A stretch of DNA of 64,000 nt from Eriocheir sinensis (Eukaryota; Arthropoda; Malacostraca; Decapoda; Varunidae). Both the position numbers and the translations under genes were made by a program. Location of the stretch: NCBI RefSeq assembly GCF_024679095.1, contig NW_026111667.1, forward strand, positions 327,001-391,000, written 5' to 3'. A model generated the notes under the pieces. The model was not told where the DNA came from. It did no database searches and saw nothing but the letters and a program-made list of their open reading frames with translations. Positions 9,964 through 20,130 of the stretch are shown one piece after another (position 1 is the stretch's first letter; each line of letters begins with the position of its first letter).

Positions 9964-10053
9964 ACGCGACATACAACCGTGTACGCTCTTAAACAGCCAT
10001 ATGCGTCTGTGTATATGAGAAGATGTAAAGCGTGTGTACATCTGTGTAAGCAT

Positions 10054-10055
<2 letters not shown>

Positions 10056-10120
<65 letters not shown>
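10056..10120. repeat. (GT)n microsatellite
   Basis: Perfect GT run, more than 30 units. Confidence 0.97.
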
Positions 10121-10124
<4 letters not shown>

Positions 10125-10227
10125 TCAGCCTTCTTCCTTTCCTCTTTTTTCATATCCCGAGTCGAGGCGGATCAATATTAGCATACCCTGCCCGGCACAA
10201 GCGATGCAAGCTGTTTTATGCCCGCGT

Positions 10228-10385
10228 CCATTAGTCCATACACACCCCCGCGCGGCGCCGGCCACGTAAGGGTCGCGCCCGCCCCGGACCCCCGTATATG
10301 CCCGTGTATGTGTGTGTAGCCTGACCTTGTATCCCGTAACCCGCCCACCACGCGCGGCCCGGGGAGCACGACGCCCGCCCTTGCT
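10228..10385. other. Short CpG-dense, GC-rich block
   Basis: About 150 bp with many CpGs (for example CGCGCGGCGCCGGCC and CACGCGCGGCCCGGGG) in otherwise AT- or CT-rich surroundings. No open frame or splice motif was recognised. It could be a relic of unmethylated or regulatory DNA, but nothing proves that. Confidence 0.5.
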
Positions 10386-10691
10386 CGCTCTCTTCCTTGC
10401 TCTTTTCTTCTCTTTTCCTCTCCTGTCTTTTCTTTTCTTCTCATCTTTTTCTTTTTATATCTTCCTTTTCTTTTCATATCTTCCTTTTCATCTTTTCTTC
10501 TTTTCTCTTGGCTTTTGTTTCTCTTCTTTCCTCTCCTCTTCTCTTTTCTTCCCTTTTCTTCCATTTTTTCCTTCGCTCTTTCTTGTATTTTCTTCTTTTT
10601 ACATCTTCTTTCTTCTTCTCTTCCTTTATTTCACTTTTCCTTTCTTTTCTTGGCTTTTTTGGGGGGATTTTCTTTTGTTTTCTTTCCTCTC

Positions 10692-10778
<87 letters not shown>

Positions 10779-10790
10779 TACTTTTCTCCT
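10380..10790. repeat. Polypyrimidine tract with (CT)n core
   Basis: Plus strand almost purely C/T from 10380, ending in about 39 perfect CT units at 10697-10775. It is interrupted by TGGCTTTT and a G6 run at 10661-10666. Confidence 0.93.
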
Positions 10791-11190
10791 CTTCATTTCT
10801 TTCCAAACGTTTATTTCACAACGTTTTTCACTCCTAACTTTCATTGTCTGCTAAACGTTTTTTCATACCTCTTTCCCGTCCAAACGTTTATTTTTCCTTT
10901 CCGTTTCTTGTTTAGTTCCATGCAGGTGTTGTTTGTACTAGGGATTTTAAACACTTTACTTAATATACATTACAATACGTACACTTATTATTTTACTTTA
11001 TATTCTGGTATTCTTAAATTTACTCTCAACGTTGGTCAACATTTGTTTGCCTGTACGAGATGATTTCGTGGATCCTAAAGCAGTGTTAGTTTTGTATATA
11101 TGAGTCCACCCGACTAGCACTTAAAGAAATAGGACCGTGTATACTGTATAGCATTCAACAGAGTAGTATCCATAGTGGTAGTCAAACAGG
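10791..11190. other. No gene seen
   Basis: AT-rich unique DNA. The palindrome AAACGTTT occurs three times (10805, 10853, 10882). No other structure was found. Confidence 0.5.
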
Positions 11191-11202
11191 AGTAGTAGTA
11201 GC

Positions 11203-11243
<41 letters not shown>

Positions 11244-11336
11244 CAGCAGCAGTAGTAGTAGTAGTAGTAGTAGTAGTAGTCGTAGTAGAAGTAGTAGTAA
11301 AAGTAGTAGTAGTAGTAAAAGTAGTAGTAGTAGTAG
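11191..11336 (+). repeat. (GTA)n microsatellite, left flank of the LINE
   Basis: GTA units with CAG and AAAA interruptions. The last 34 bp (11303-11336) are repeated exactly right of the element's poly(A) at 14307-14340. Confidence 0.95.
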
Positions 11337-14177
11337 TTTCTCAATTTCTGCAACATTCGCGGTCTTCGTTCTAATTTTCATTCTGTGGAACATCATCTCT
11401 CCTCCTCTAAACCTCACCTTCTCTTCCTCACCGAAACACAGGTTTCTGAGGCTACTGACAGCAATCTCTACTCTGTTCCCTCCTACTATCTCTATCCTAA
11501 ATTTCAATCCAAAGCTGGATGTTGCGCCTACGTGCGCAACGACATCACTTGCTCTCGTGCCCACGACCTTGACTCTTCTGAATTTTCCACCATCTGGTTA
11601 AGACTTCACTGTCATTCTATTACTAAATACATCTGTGCTGTTTATCTCTCACCTAACTCTACCAACTATGTAAAATTCTTTGATTATTTGAATTCTAAAG
11701 TGGAGCACATCTTGACCCACTCTCCCTTCGCTGAAATCTCCATCCTAGGAGATTTCAATGTTCACCACCAGCTTTGGCTTTCATCCTCTTTCACTGACCA
11801 TCCTGGTGAACAAGCCTACAACTTTGCTATCCTCAACGACCTAGAGCAGTTGGTCCAGCACCCTACACGTATTCCCGACCGTCTTGGAGATCGGCCCAAC
11901 ATTCTAGACCTCTTCCTTACTTCTAACCCTTCTGCTTATTCTGTCAAACTGTTCTCTCCGATGGGCTCCTCCGATCACAATCTTATTTCTGCATCCTGTC
12001 CTATCGCTCCAATACACCCTCTGGACCCATCGAAGAGGCGATGCTTCTGGCATTTTGCTTCAGCTCGGTGGGACGACCTGAGGATGTACTTTTCCGATTT
12101 CCCGTGGAATGATTATTGCTTCCAGGGTAGAGACCCCTCTGTGTGTGCTCAGCGCATCACAGAGGTGATTGTCTCTGGAATGGAGGCATACATTCCTCGT
12201 TCTTTCTCTACTCCTCACGCTAAAAAGCCTTGGTTTAATCACGCTTGTTCTCGTGCTGTCAATGATAGAGAGGTAGCTCACAAAAGGTACCAGAGCCTTC
12301 AAACTAATGCTAATTATGAACTTTACATTTCTGCCCGAAATCGTGCCAAATCTATTCTCCGACTAACCAAAAATTCTTTCATTAATAGAAAATGTCAAAA
12401 CCTTGCTTTCTCTAACTCTTCCCGTGACTTCTGGCATCTAGCCAAAAACATCTCCTCCAACTTCACTTCTTCATCTTTCCCTCCACTCCTCAGTCCTGAC
12501 GGCAACACTGCCGTCTCATCTATCTCTAAGGCTGAGCTCTTCTCTCAAACTTTTTCTAAAAACTCCACTCTGGACGATTCTGGGCATATTCCTCCTACTC
12601 ATCCCCCCTCTGACTCCTTTATACCTGTTATAAAGATTCTTCAAAATGATGTTTTCTATGCCCTCTCTGGCCTCAATCCTCAGAAGGCTTATGGACCTGA
12701 TGGAGTGCCTCCTATCGTCCTTAAAAACTGTGCCTCCGTGCTGTCACCCTGTCTGGTCAAACTCTTTCGCCTCTGCCTGTCAACATCTACCTTTCCTTCT
12801 TGCTGGAAGTATGCCTTCATACAGCCTGTACCTAAGAAGGGTGACCGCTCCAATCCCTCAAACTACCGTCCTATTGCTTTACTTTCTTGTCTATCTAAAG
12901 CTTTTGAATCAATCCTTAACCGTAAGATTCAAAAGCACCTTTCCACTTCTGACCTTCTATCTGATCGCCAGTATGGGTTCCGCAAGGGGCGTTCTACTGG
13001 TGATCTCCTAGCCTTCTTAACTGACTCTTGGTCATCCTCTCTTAGCCGTTTCGGTGAAACTTTTGCTATTGCGCTGGACATATCAAAAGCTTTTGATAGA
13101 GTCTGGCACAAATCTTTGCTTTCCAAACTACCCTCCTACGGTTTCTATCCTTCTCTCTGTACCTTTATCTCCAGTTTCCTTTCTGACCGTTCTATTTCTG
13201 CCGTGGTAGACGGTCACTGTTCTTCCCCTAAATCTATTAACAGTGGTGTCCAACAGGGTTCTGTCCTATCTCCCACTCTTTTTCTGTTGTTATTTGTTGA
13301 TCTTCTTTCCAAAAAGAACTGTCCATTCCATTCCTACGCCGATGATTCCACTCTGCATTATTGTACTTCTTTTAATAGAAGACCCACCCTTCAGGAACTT
13401 AACGACTCAAGGCTTGAGGCTGCAGAACGCTTAGCCTCAGACCTTACTATTATTTCCGATTGGGGCAAGAAGAACCTGGTGTCCTTCAACGCCTCAAAAA
13501 CACAGTTTCTCCACCTATCCACTCGACACAATCTTCCAAACAACTATCCCCTATTCTTTGACAACACCCAGCTATCACCTTCCTCAACACTAAACATCCT
13601 CGGTCTATTCTTAACTCAAAATCTCAACTGGAAACTTCATATCTCATCTCTTACTAAATCAGCTTCCTCGAGGCTGGGCGTTCTGTACCGTCTCCGCCAG
13701 TTCTTCTCCCCTGCACAGTTGCTGTCCATATACAGGGGCCTTGTCCGCCCTCGTATGGAGTATGCATCTCATGTGTGGGGGGGCTCCACTCACACAGCTC
13801 TTCTGGACAGAGTGGAGGCTAAGGCTCTTCGTCTCATCAGCTCTCCTCCTCATACTGATAGTCTTCTACCTCTTAAATTCCGCCGCAATGTTGCCTCTCT
13901 TTCTATCTTCTATCGATATTTCCACGCTGACTGCTCTTCTGAACTTGCTAACTGCATGCCTCCCCCCCTCCCGCGGCCCCGCTGCACTCGACTTTCTACT
14001 CATGCTCATCCCTGTACTGTCCAAACCCCTTATGCAAGGGTTAACCAGCATCTTCACTCTTTCATCCCTCACGCTGGTAAACTCTGGAACAATCTTCCTT
14101 CATCTGTATTTCCTCCTGCCTACGACTTGAATTCTTTCAAGAGGAGGGTATCAGGACACCTCTCCTCCCGAAACTGA
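11337..14177 (+). CDS. LINE ORF2: AP endonuclease and reverse transcriptase
   Basis: The open frame of 946 codons begins right after an in-frame TAG at the end of the GTA repeat and has no ATG until about codon 210. It is therefore probably the body of a longer ORF2 and not a complete gene. The product would nick target DNA and copy its own RNA into the nick (target-primed reverse transcription). Domains from codon 1: apurinic-type endonuclease ~1-225, with NIRGL at ~6-10, LTETQ (catalytic Glu), ILGDFNVHH at ~136-144 and SSDHNLI at ~210-216. A linker ~230-470 follows. Reverse transcriptase ~480-750 has [21 protein letters not shown] (~498), YGFRKGRST (~545), [13 protein letters not shown] (~580), [13 protein letters not shown] (~637) and catalytic YADD at ~667. 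Thumb/C-terminal region ~750-946 has LGLFL and [13 protein letters not shown]. All catalytic motifs look intact. APE type with YADD fits the Jockey/CR1/L2 group; the exact clade cannot be settled by eye. Confidence 0.92.
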   Translation, partial: FLNFCNIRGLRSNFHSVEHHLSSSKPHLLFLTETQVSEATDSNLYSVPSYYLYPKFQSKAGCCAYVRNDITCSRAHDLDSSEFSTIWLRLHCHSITKYICAVYLSPNSTNYVKFFDYLNSKVEHILTHSPFAEISILGDFNVHHQLWLSSSFTDHPGEQAYNFAILNDLEQLVQHPTRIPDRLGDRPNILDLFLTSNPSAYSVKLFSPMGSSDHNLISASCPIAPIHPLDPSKRRCFWHFASARWDDLRMYFSDFPWNDYCFQGRDPSVCAQRITEVIVSGMEAYIPRSFSTPHAKKPWFNHACSRAVNDREVAHKRYQSLQTNANYELYISARNRAKSILRLTKNSFINRKCQNLAFSNSSRDFWHLAKNISSNFTSSSFPPLLSPDGNTAVSSISKAELFSQTFSKNSTLDDSGHIPPTHPPSDSFIPVIKILQNDVFYALSGLNPQKAYGPDGVPPIVLKNCASVLSPCLVKLFRLCLSTSTFPSCWKYAFIQPVPKKGDRSNPSNYRPIALLSCLSKAFESILNRKIQKHLSTSDLLSDRQYGFRKGRSTGDLLAFLTDSWSSSLSRFGETFAIALDISKAFDRVWHKSLLSKLPSYGFYPSLCTFISSFLSDRSISAVVDGHCSSPKSINSGVQQGSVLSPTLFLLLFVDLLSKKNCPFHSYADDSTLHYCTSFNRRPTLQELNDSRLEAAERLASDLTIISDWGKKNLVSFNASKTQFLHLSTRHNLPNNYPLFFDNTQLSPSSTLNILGLFLTQNLNWKLHISSLTKSASSRLGVLYRLRQFFSPAQLLSIYRGLVRPRMEYASHVWGGSTHTALLDRVEAKALRLISSPPHTDSLLPLKFRRNVASLSIFYRYFHADCSSELANCMPPPLPRPRCTRLSTHAHPCTVQTPYARVNQHLHSFIPHAGKLWNNLPSSVFPPAYDLNSFKRRVSGHLSSRN

Positions 14178-14306
14178 CCTATCTTTCGGCCACCTCTTTG
14201 GATTCTTTTTAGGAGCAGCGAGTAGCGGGCTTTTTTTTTTATTTATTAATGTTTACTTTTTTTGTGCCCTTGAACTGTCTCCTTTGCTGTAAAAAAAAAA
14301 AAAAAA
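14178..14306 (+). other. LINE 3' UTR and poly(A) tail
   Basis: A non-coding 113 bp follows the TGA stop, then A16. It is nearly identical to the second copy at 15084-15218, which defines the family 3' end. Confidence 0.85.
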
Positions 14307-14322
14307 GTAGTAGTAGTAGTAA

Positions 14323-14366
<44 letters not shown>

Positions 14367-14367
14367 A

Positions 14368-14405
<38 letters not shown>

Positions 14406-14437
14406 AAAGTAGTAATAGTAGTAGTCGTAGTAGTAGC
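14307..14437 (+). repeat. (GTA)n microsatellite, right flank of the LINE
   Basis: GTA units with AAAA, TAA and CGT interruptions, starting with the 34 bp copy of 11303-11336. Confidence 0.95.
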
Positions 14438-14449
14438 ATCTAACTATCC

Positions 14450-15066
14450 GAGTACTATCTAAAACTATCTAAGCACAAATTTTACCTCTTTCAAAATCTA
14501 CAGGTACAATTTGAACAATTAATTTTTCACGTGCCCCAAGCACGAAGTCTTTACAAGCACTTTACGTTAACTCGACAGAACACTAACGAGCTGCCTGGAT
14601 AATAAATCACAGCACGAAAGGTAAAGAAAAATACGGCGACACTCTTTACGAATCCATTACCGGCACTAAAAAAAATACATTAGACTCCACAAAACGCTAA
14701 ACAAATTCCTGAGCCAAAGAAATAATAATTCACGTCGGAAAATAAATCACCGCGGAGGAACAACATTCGCAAGACATCACGAAAAAATAAAAGGGAAAGA
14801 AAATATCATGGCGACGCTCTTCACAAATCCATTAGAAGTAGTTTAAGAGAAAAAGTTAGGTTCTGCAAAACACTGAACAAATAACTCCCCGAAGAAATAA
14901 GTAACGCCGGAAAATCATCGCTGAAAACATGTTGACGTTAAAATCTTTCGTTACTCAAACAAGCGAGAAAACACAACGAATCCATTACGAACTCTTTACT
15001 ATATAACGTTAGACTCGACAAGACGCTAAAACATTTGTACAAGATATATACTGATGCATTTTTTTT
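14450..15066 (+). repeat. Degenerate ~150-175 bp direct repeats
   Basis: No gene. Related blocks recur: GGCGACxCTCTTxAC(G/A)AATCCATTA at about 14635 and 14810 (and CGAATCCATTACGA at 14978), and TTAGACTC(C/G)ACAA(A/G)ACGCTAA at about 14680 and 15009 with a diverged copy at 14855. Spacings are about 175, then about 153 bp. A related block (CGTTAACTCGACAGAACACTAA) at 14565 may be an earlier unit. Confidence 0.6.
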
Positions 15067-15067
15067 C

Positions 15068-15218
15068 GATACTACGACTTAAACTCCCGAAACTGACCTA
15101 TCTTTCGGCCACCTCTTTGGATTCTTTTTAGGAGCAGCGAGTAGCGGGCTTTTTTTTTATTAATGTTTACTTTTTTGTGCCCTTGAGCTGTCTCCTTTGC
15201 TGTAAAAAAAAAAAAAAA
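15068..15218 (+). mobile_element. 3'-end-only copy of the same LINE
   Basis: From CTCCCGAAACTGACC (15084) to a 15-16 bp poly(A) it repeats the full element's stop codon, 3' UTR and tail with very few differences. The 16 bp before it include CTACGACTT, which in the full element lies ~40 bp further upstream, so the copy may carry a small internal deletion. No clear target duplication was found. Confidence 0.85.
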
Positions 15219-15886
15219 CGTAGTGTCCTATTTGAGTAATGCATGTTTTGATGTTCTGCTCCTCCTCCTCCTCCTCCTCCTCCTCCTTCTCCTTTTATCC
15301 TTTTTCTCCTCTCCTTTTCTCTTCTCCATCTGTCCTTTTCTAGTTTCCCTATATCGTCCTATTTCTTATATTTTAGTTTTATGTTCGCCTTCTTCTTCTT
15401 CTTCTTCTTCTTCTTCTTCTCCTTCTTCTTCTTCTCCTCCTCCTCCTCCTCTTACTTCTCCCTCTTCCATATTCTTCTCGTCTTCATCATTCCGCTGGGT
15501 ATTAATTTTTCTTTTTCACAGCTTAATTTCGTGTCTTTATTCTTCACTTTCTCCTCCTCCTCCTCCTTCTCCTCCTCCCCCTCCTCCTCCTCGTCCTCCT
15601 CCTCCTCCATATCATTTTTCCTGTAGTGTTTTTTTTCCTCCTCCTTCCTCCTATCCGTCATTCTATTGCTACAGCTTCATTCCGTGTTATCTCCTCCTCC
15701 TCCTCCTCCTCCTCCTCCTCCTCCTTACTATCCGTCATTCTTTTGTCACAGCTTCAATCCGTATCGCTGGTCTATCCTCCTCCTCCTCCTCCTCCTCCTC
15801 CTCCTCCTCCATATCCATCATTCATTTTTTTCCTTACGGCTTTATTTCATATCTGTAGTCACCTCCCTAACCACCTCCTCCTCCTC

Positions 15887-16082
15887 CTCCTTCATTCCTT
15901 CTGTCATTCTTTCATAACGGAAATTCATATTATTGGTTTTCCTCCACCCACTCGTTCTCCTCCTCCTCCTCCTCCTCCTCCTCCTCCTCCTCCTCCTCCT
16001 CCTCCTCCTCCTCCTCCTCCTCCTCCTTCATTCCTTCTGTCATTCTTTCATAACGGAAATTCATATTATTGGTTTTCCTCCT
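15887..16082 (+). repeat. Duplicated ~60 bp word inside TCC arrays
   Basis: The word from CTTCATTCCTTCTGTCATTC through AACGGAAATTCATATTATTG to GTTTTCCTCC occurs at about 15890-15946 and 16026-16082, separated by ~70 bp of TCC. It is identical over its length. Confidence 0.85.
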
Positions 16083-16379
16083 CCTCCTCCTCCTCCTCCT
16101 CCTCCTCCTCCTCCTCCTCGCCCTCTTTCATCACATTTACACCCATTCTTTTTTTACCCTTTACTCTCTACTTTCACTCTTTCATCATATTTCCCTGTTA
16201 GTTCCTCTCTTCATCTCCTTCTCCCTTATTAGCATTTCCTTTCTCCTCGTCAGGTCTTCGATGCTCTTCTTATGCGGCGTTTTCTTCACCGTTTCAGTGT
16301 GTTTTTATCCCATGGTCCACGTGTGTTTGTGTTCCCTCGGTAAAAAATTGTTTCGTACATCGCTGGTATTTCCGCTTCC

Positions 16380-16850
16380 CCACCTTGTCCCTCCTCCTCC
16401 CCTTATGTCTCCTCTCGTTCCCCTTCCTCCCTTCCCTTCTATTCCTCCCCACCCTGTCCCACCTCCTCCCCTTGTCTCCTCTCGTTCCCCTTCCTCCCTT
16501 CCCTTCTATTCCTCCCCACCCTGTCCCACCTCCTCCCCTTGTCTCCTCCCGTTCCCATTCCTCCCTTCCCTTCCCTTCCCTTTCCTCGTTCCATTCCATT
16601 CTTCCCCACTTTTTCCCTCATCCCCTTATGTCTCCTCTTGTTCCCCTTCCTTCCCTTCTCTTCTCTTCCCTTTCCTCGTTCCCTTCCATTCTTCCTCACC
16701 TTGTCCCTCCTCCTCCCCTCATGTCTCCTCTCGTTCCCCTTCCTTCCTTTCTCTTCTCTTCCCTTTCCTCGTTCCCTTCCATTCTTCCTCACCTTGTCCC
16801 TCCTCCTCCCCTCATGTCTCCTCTCGTTCCCTTCCTTCCCTTCCCATTTT
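16380..16850 (+). repeat. Pyrimidine minisatellite, 67-93 bp units
   Basis: Six units start with CACC(T/C)TGTCCC(T/A)CCTCCTCC or a variant, continue with GTCTCCTCTCGTTCCCCTTCC, and begin near 16380, 16450, 16517, 16607, 16697 and 16790. The later units carry an added CTTTCCTCGTTCC(C)TTCCATT segment, giving a longer period. Confidence 0.75.
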
Positions 16851-17992
16851 CCATCTCCTCCCCCTCTCCCTCCTTCTTCTTTCTTCTCCCCCTCTTCCTC
16901 CCCTTCCCTCCTCTCTCTTTTTTTCCCCCTCCTCTCTCCCTCCTTCCTCCCCTCTCCTTATTCCCTTTCCTCCCCTTTCACCATCCATTCCTTTCAATTT
17001 TCTTGTGCTTTCCTTCCTTTCTTTCCTATTCCTCATTCCATTCCCTTGCATCCTCCGCTCCTTCCACTGTTTTTCTTCAGTTATTACACGCTGCTCTCTT
17101 TATCCTCCTCCTCCTCCTCCTCCTCCTCCTCTCTCCTTCGCCTCTTGCCCCCCTCCTAACACCTCGCCGCGATGGTCTCACTGAGGGTTACGGCCGCGAT
17201 ACATCATGGTAACCGAAGCTCTTGGCACCCATGTTATTACTGTTTTTTACTTATGGTATATACGAGCTTATCATTGTATTGCTTGTGTTTCTTTTTTTGT
17301 GGTGGTTGTTGTTCGTGTTGATGCTGTTGTTGTTGTTTTACTTCTTTTTCGTCCTCGTCTTCTGCTTCCTCTTTTTTTTCTTCTTGTTCTTCTTGTTCTC
17401 CGTCTTCGTCTTCATCTCCTTCTTCTTCATCTTCTTCTTCTTCCTTCCTTCAAATTCCACTCCCTTCCTTACGGCTGTTATTTTTTTTTCTATATTTTTT
17501 TTCTTCATATTTTAAGATCATTTTATTGCTGTTACTTCTTCTTGTGATGTATATTCTATTTTATTGCTTTTGTTTTCTTCGTTTCTTTCCATTTTCTTCC
17601 CTTCTTAGTCCTCTCATATTTCATTTCCATTTTCACAATCTATTTTGTTGACCTTCCTTCCATTTATATTTCCTTAACCATTTCCTCTCTTCCAGACCTT
17701 TCTCTTTCTCCCTTCTGATGCTTTACTCGACTATTTCCATTTGTTTACCAGGTACATGTTCCTCCTCCCTTCAGAGCTTTAAAACATGGTCACTCGTTGT
17801 TTCCTGAGGTTGTTGTGCAAGTATTTTAAGTCCTTATCCTCATACCTTCTAAAATAATGCTTCGGTATGCGCATTTAACGTATTTTCTTTCTTTTTCTCT
17901 TCTTTATTTACTCTCTTCATACTTTACAATCCTTTCAGTCGCTATTTTTCTACGTTGACTTATGATGGTAGTCACTTATATATTCACATTCA

Positions 17993-17994
<2 letters not shown>

Positions 17995-18034
<40 letters not shown>
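17995..18034. repeat. (TTA)n microsatellite
   Basis: About 13 perfect units. Confidence 0.95.
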
Positions 18035-18037
<3 letters not shown>

Positions 18038-18935
18038 AAGTACTTTAAGAAACATAGCATTCGTTTTTCTTCTGTTTTCTTTATATTCTTCTCTGATACT
18101 ACTTTTTCCACTTGTCTTTCTCTCTTTCTTTCCTTCCCTCTTTCTTACTTTTTATTTATCTTTTTCCTTCTTCTTTTTTTCATCTCCTATTTCCGTTTCT
18201 TTATTTTTTCTTCTGTTTCTTATTCTTCTTATTTTCATTACTACCTTTCCTTCTTCTTTTCTTCTTGCATTTCTTTTCTTCTCGTGTTTCTTCGTCTTCC
18301 TCTCTTTTTCTTGTACTTCTTGGTATTATTCTTATCATTTCTCTTACTTACTTTTTCTCTTCTCTTCCTTCTGCATCCTCTTCTTGTTCTTGCTATTGCT
18401 CTTCTTCTTCTTCTTCTTCTTCTTCTTCTTCTTCTTCTTCTACTGTTCTTCATCTTCTCTCTCTCTCCTTCATCTACTCTTCTTTCCCGCTAGCTTCTCT
18501 TCTTTCTTCATCCTCTTCTTGTTCTTGCTATTGTTCTTGCCCTTGTTCTTCTTCTCCTCCAGTTCTTCATCTGCTCTCTCTCCTTCATCTATTTTTCTTC
18601 CCTCCCTCCCTCCCTTTTACCTATCCGTTGTTTCCTCATCCCTCTTTTCTCTCCTTTTTCCTTCATCTCTCTTATTTATTCTTACTTATCGTGCCTTCCC
18701 TCCCTCCCTTCCTCCTTCTTTTCCCTACAGACCTCCATCCCTCATACTCTTACTTTCATTATTCTCTCCTCACAACAACCTTTCCTCCCTCTCCTTCCTC
18801 CCTTTACAATAATTCCTCCATCCTTCTCTCCTTCACGTCTCATCTCCCTTCCTCACCTGCATCCCTCTCCCTCATCCCTCTTCTCTGCTCATCTCCCTTC
18901 GTCATCTCCTCCTACTTGTCTTCGCAGTCTCCCTC

Positions 18936-20130
18936 AAAGCCCCGTCAGGGAGATAAGCTCGAGATTGGATCCCTCACTTTACGATCTAATTATGTCGGGA
19001 AAGAGTGGAGCGCCGGCCCGCAGCCTCCCGTAATACCGTCCACTAAGAGCTAAATATTGGGCTGGCGTGGATAAAGTATTGGCCCGGCGCTGTATTACTC
19101 TCTGGCGCGGGGACGACGCCCACGAATATTACTCAAGCAGGCGATATATATTCATTTTCTCTTTCACTACCTCCTCCTGCTTCCCCCTCCTCCTCCTCTT
19201 TTTTCTCCCCCTGCTCCATCTTCTCCTTTCATTTTTCTTTTCAATATATTTTTTTTCGTTTTTTGGGGTCTGGGTTTCCGCTTGTTCGTCTTCTCTGTCT
19301 GTCGTTCTCTGTCTCTCTCTCTCTTCCATCTTTTTTACTTAATTTTCTATTTAATTTCTGGTTCTTCTTTCGTTCGCTCGTCCTCTCTATCTCTGTCTGT
19401 CTGTCTGTCTTTCTCTATCTATCTATCTATCTATCTATCGTGTTTCATCTCTCTAATCTACTTATTTAGTCTTCCTATGAAGCGCTAAGTACATATACAT
19501 TAATTCTCTCCTCCTCTATGTCTCCTTTTATCAGTGTTTTCGTCCTAGCATCTTCGTCCTTTTCATCTCCTCTTCCTCCTCCCTTCTACTGCCTCGCTTG
19601 GTCTGCTCTGTTTACTTGCCTAAAACTCTCCCTCCCTACTGCTCCATTATTTAATCCTCTTATCTCATCATCTATGTAATACTCAAATGAGGCGATGTAT
19701 ATTAATTTTCTCTCTCACTACCTTTCATTTAGCTAGTTTTTTCCCTTGGCCGGCCTCCGCGTGTCTCATACTTACTTACTGGCTTGCTGACTTCCCTCTC
19801 CCCATCGCGTTATCTCCATGATCTACTAATTTAATCTATATTACCCATTGAGTCGATGTATATTCATTCCCTCATTTGCGCATTTTTTCTGGCCCCTGCG
19901 TCGCTGCTATCAACTTTCATGCTTGCCTAACTCTCCCTCATCGCGTTATCTCCTTAAATCTGCTTATCTAATCTGTCCATCGGCTTTCATACGAGGGTAA
20001 TTTTCGTCCGCGATGTAAATAGATGCCAGCGAATATTGCCTCAACATCCGTGCTTAGGAGTCTTAAGGGAGTCGTAGCTTTCAATAAGGGCCGAATATAA
20101 AATCGCCACCTAAACGCTTGGTTGATCAAA
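18936..20130. repeat. Complex sequence with four degenerate direct repeats
   Basis: No gene is supported. A block of the form (G/A)GCGAT(A/G)TATATT(C/A)ATTxTCTCTxTCACTACCT occurs near 19140 and 19692, with more diverged forms at about 19480 and 19852. An upstream companion CATCGCGTTATCTCC..GATCTxCT(A/T)AT occurs at about 19803 and 19938. CGAATATT(A/G)C(C)TCAA occurs at 19124 and 20031. GC-rich patches lie at 19005-19125 and 19980-20060. Confidence 0.5.

Larger units (their letters stand above)
11337..14306 (+). mobile_element. Jockey/CR1-type LINE inserted in a (GTA)n array
   Basis: The element runs from a coding frame that opens at the microsatellite border to a 3' UTR (14178-14290) and a 16 bp poly(A) tail (14291-14306). 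It is bounded by identical 34 bp stretches, 11303-11336 and 14307-14340. Both consist of 14 bp of GTA phase, AAAA, then 16 bp of GTA phase, which is best read as a target-site duplication. The 3' UTR carries CTATCTTTCGGCCACCTC, GGAGCAGCGAGTAGCGGGC, a T-rich stretch and TGTCTCCTTTGCTGT before poly(A). The same 3' end recurs at 15084-15218. No 5' UTR or ORF1 (gag-like) is present, so the copy is probably 5'-truncated at the start of the endonuclease domain. The frame is otherwise intact, implying a recent insertion. Confidence 0.9.
15257..18935. repeat. 3.7 kb polypyrimidine tract with TCC, TTC and minisatellite blocks
   Basis: The plus strand is overwhelmingly C+T across nearly the whole interval. 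It holds (TCC)n at 15259-15287, 15551-15605, 15690-15725, 15776-15811, 15955-16026 and 16075-16118, (TTC)n at 15388-15440 and 18401-18440, (TTA)n at 17995-18034, and mixed CT sequence. Long Ser/Leu/Phe/Pro-rich frames on the plus strand and Arg/Glu-rich frames on the minus strand follow from composition and are not genes. 17200-17960 is less pure but equally without a supported gene. Confidence 0.85.

Noticed and set aside
10805..10889. Three AAACGTTT palindromes as a regulatory cluster
   Set aside because: Short, low-complexity and without supporting context.
12060..14130. Antisense and alternate-frame ORFs within the LINE
   Set aside because: Shadows of the 946-codon endonuclease/reverse transcriptase frame.
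14214..14245. T-rich stretch in the LINE 3' UTR as a Pol III terminator
   Set aside because: No A/B box promoter upstream; it is part of the repeated LINE 3' UTR.
15223..19053. Ser/Pro/Leu/Phe-rich plus-strand and Arg/Glu/Lys-rich minus-strand frames up to 371 codons
   Set aside because: Composition-driven in a polypyrimidine tract, with no domain or splice evidence.
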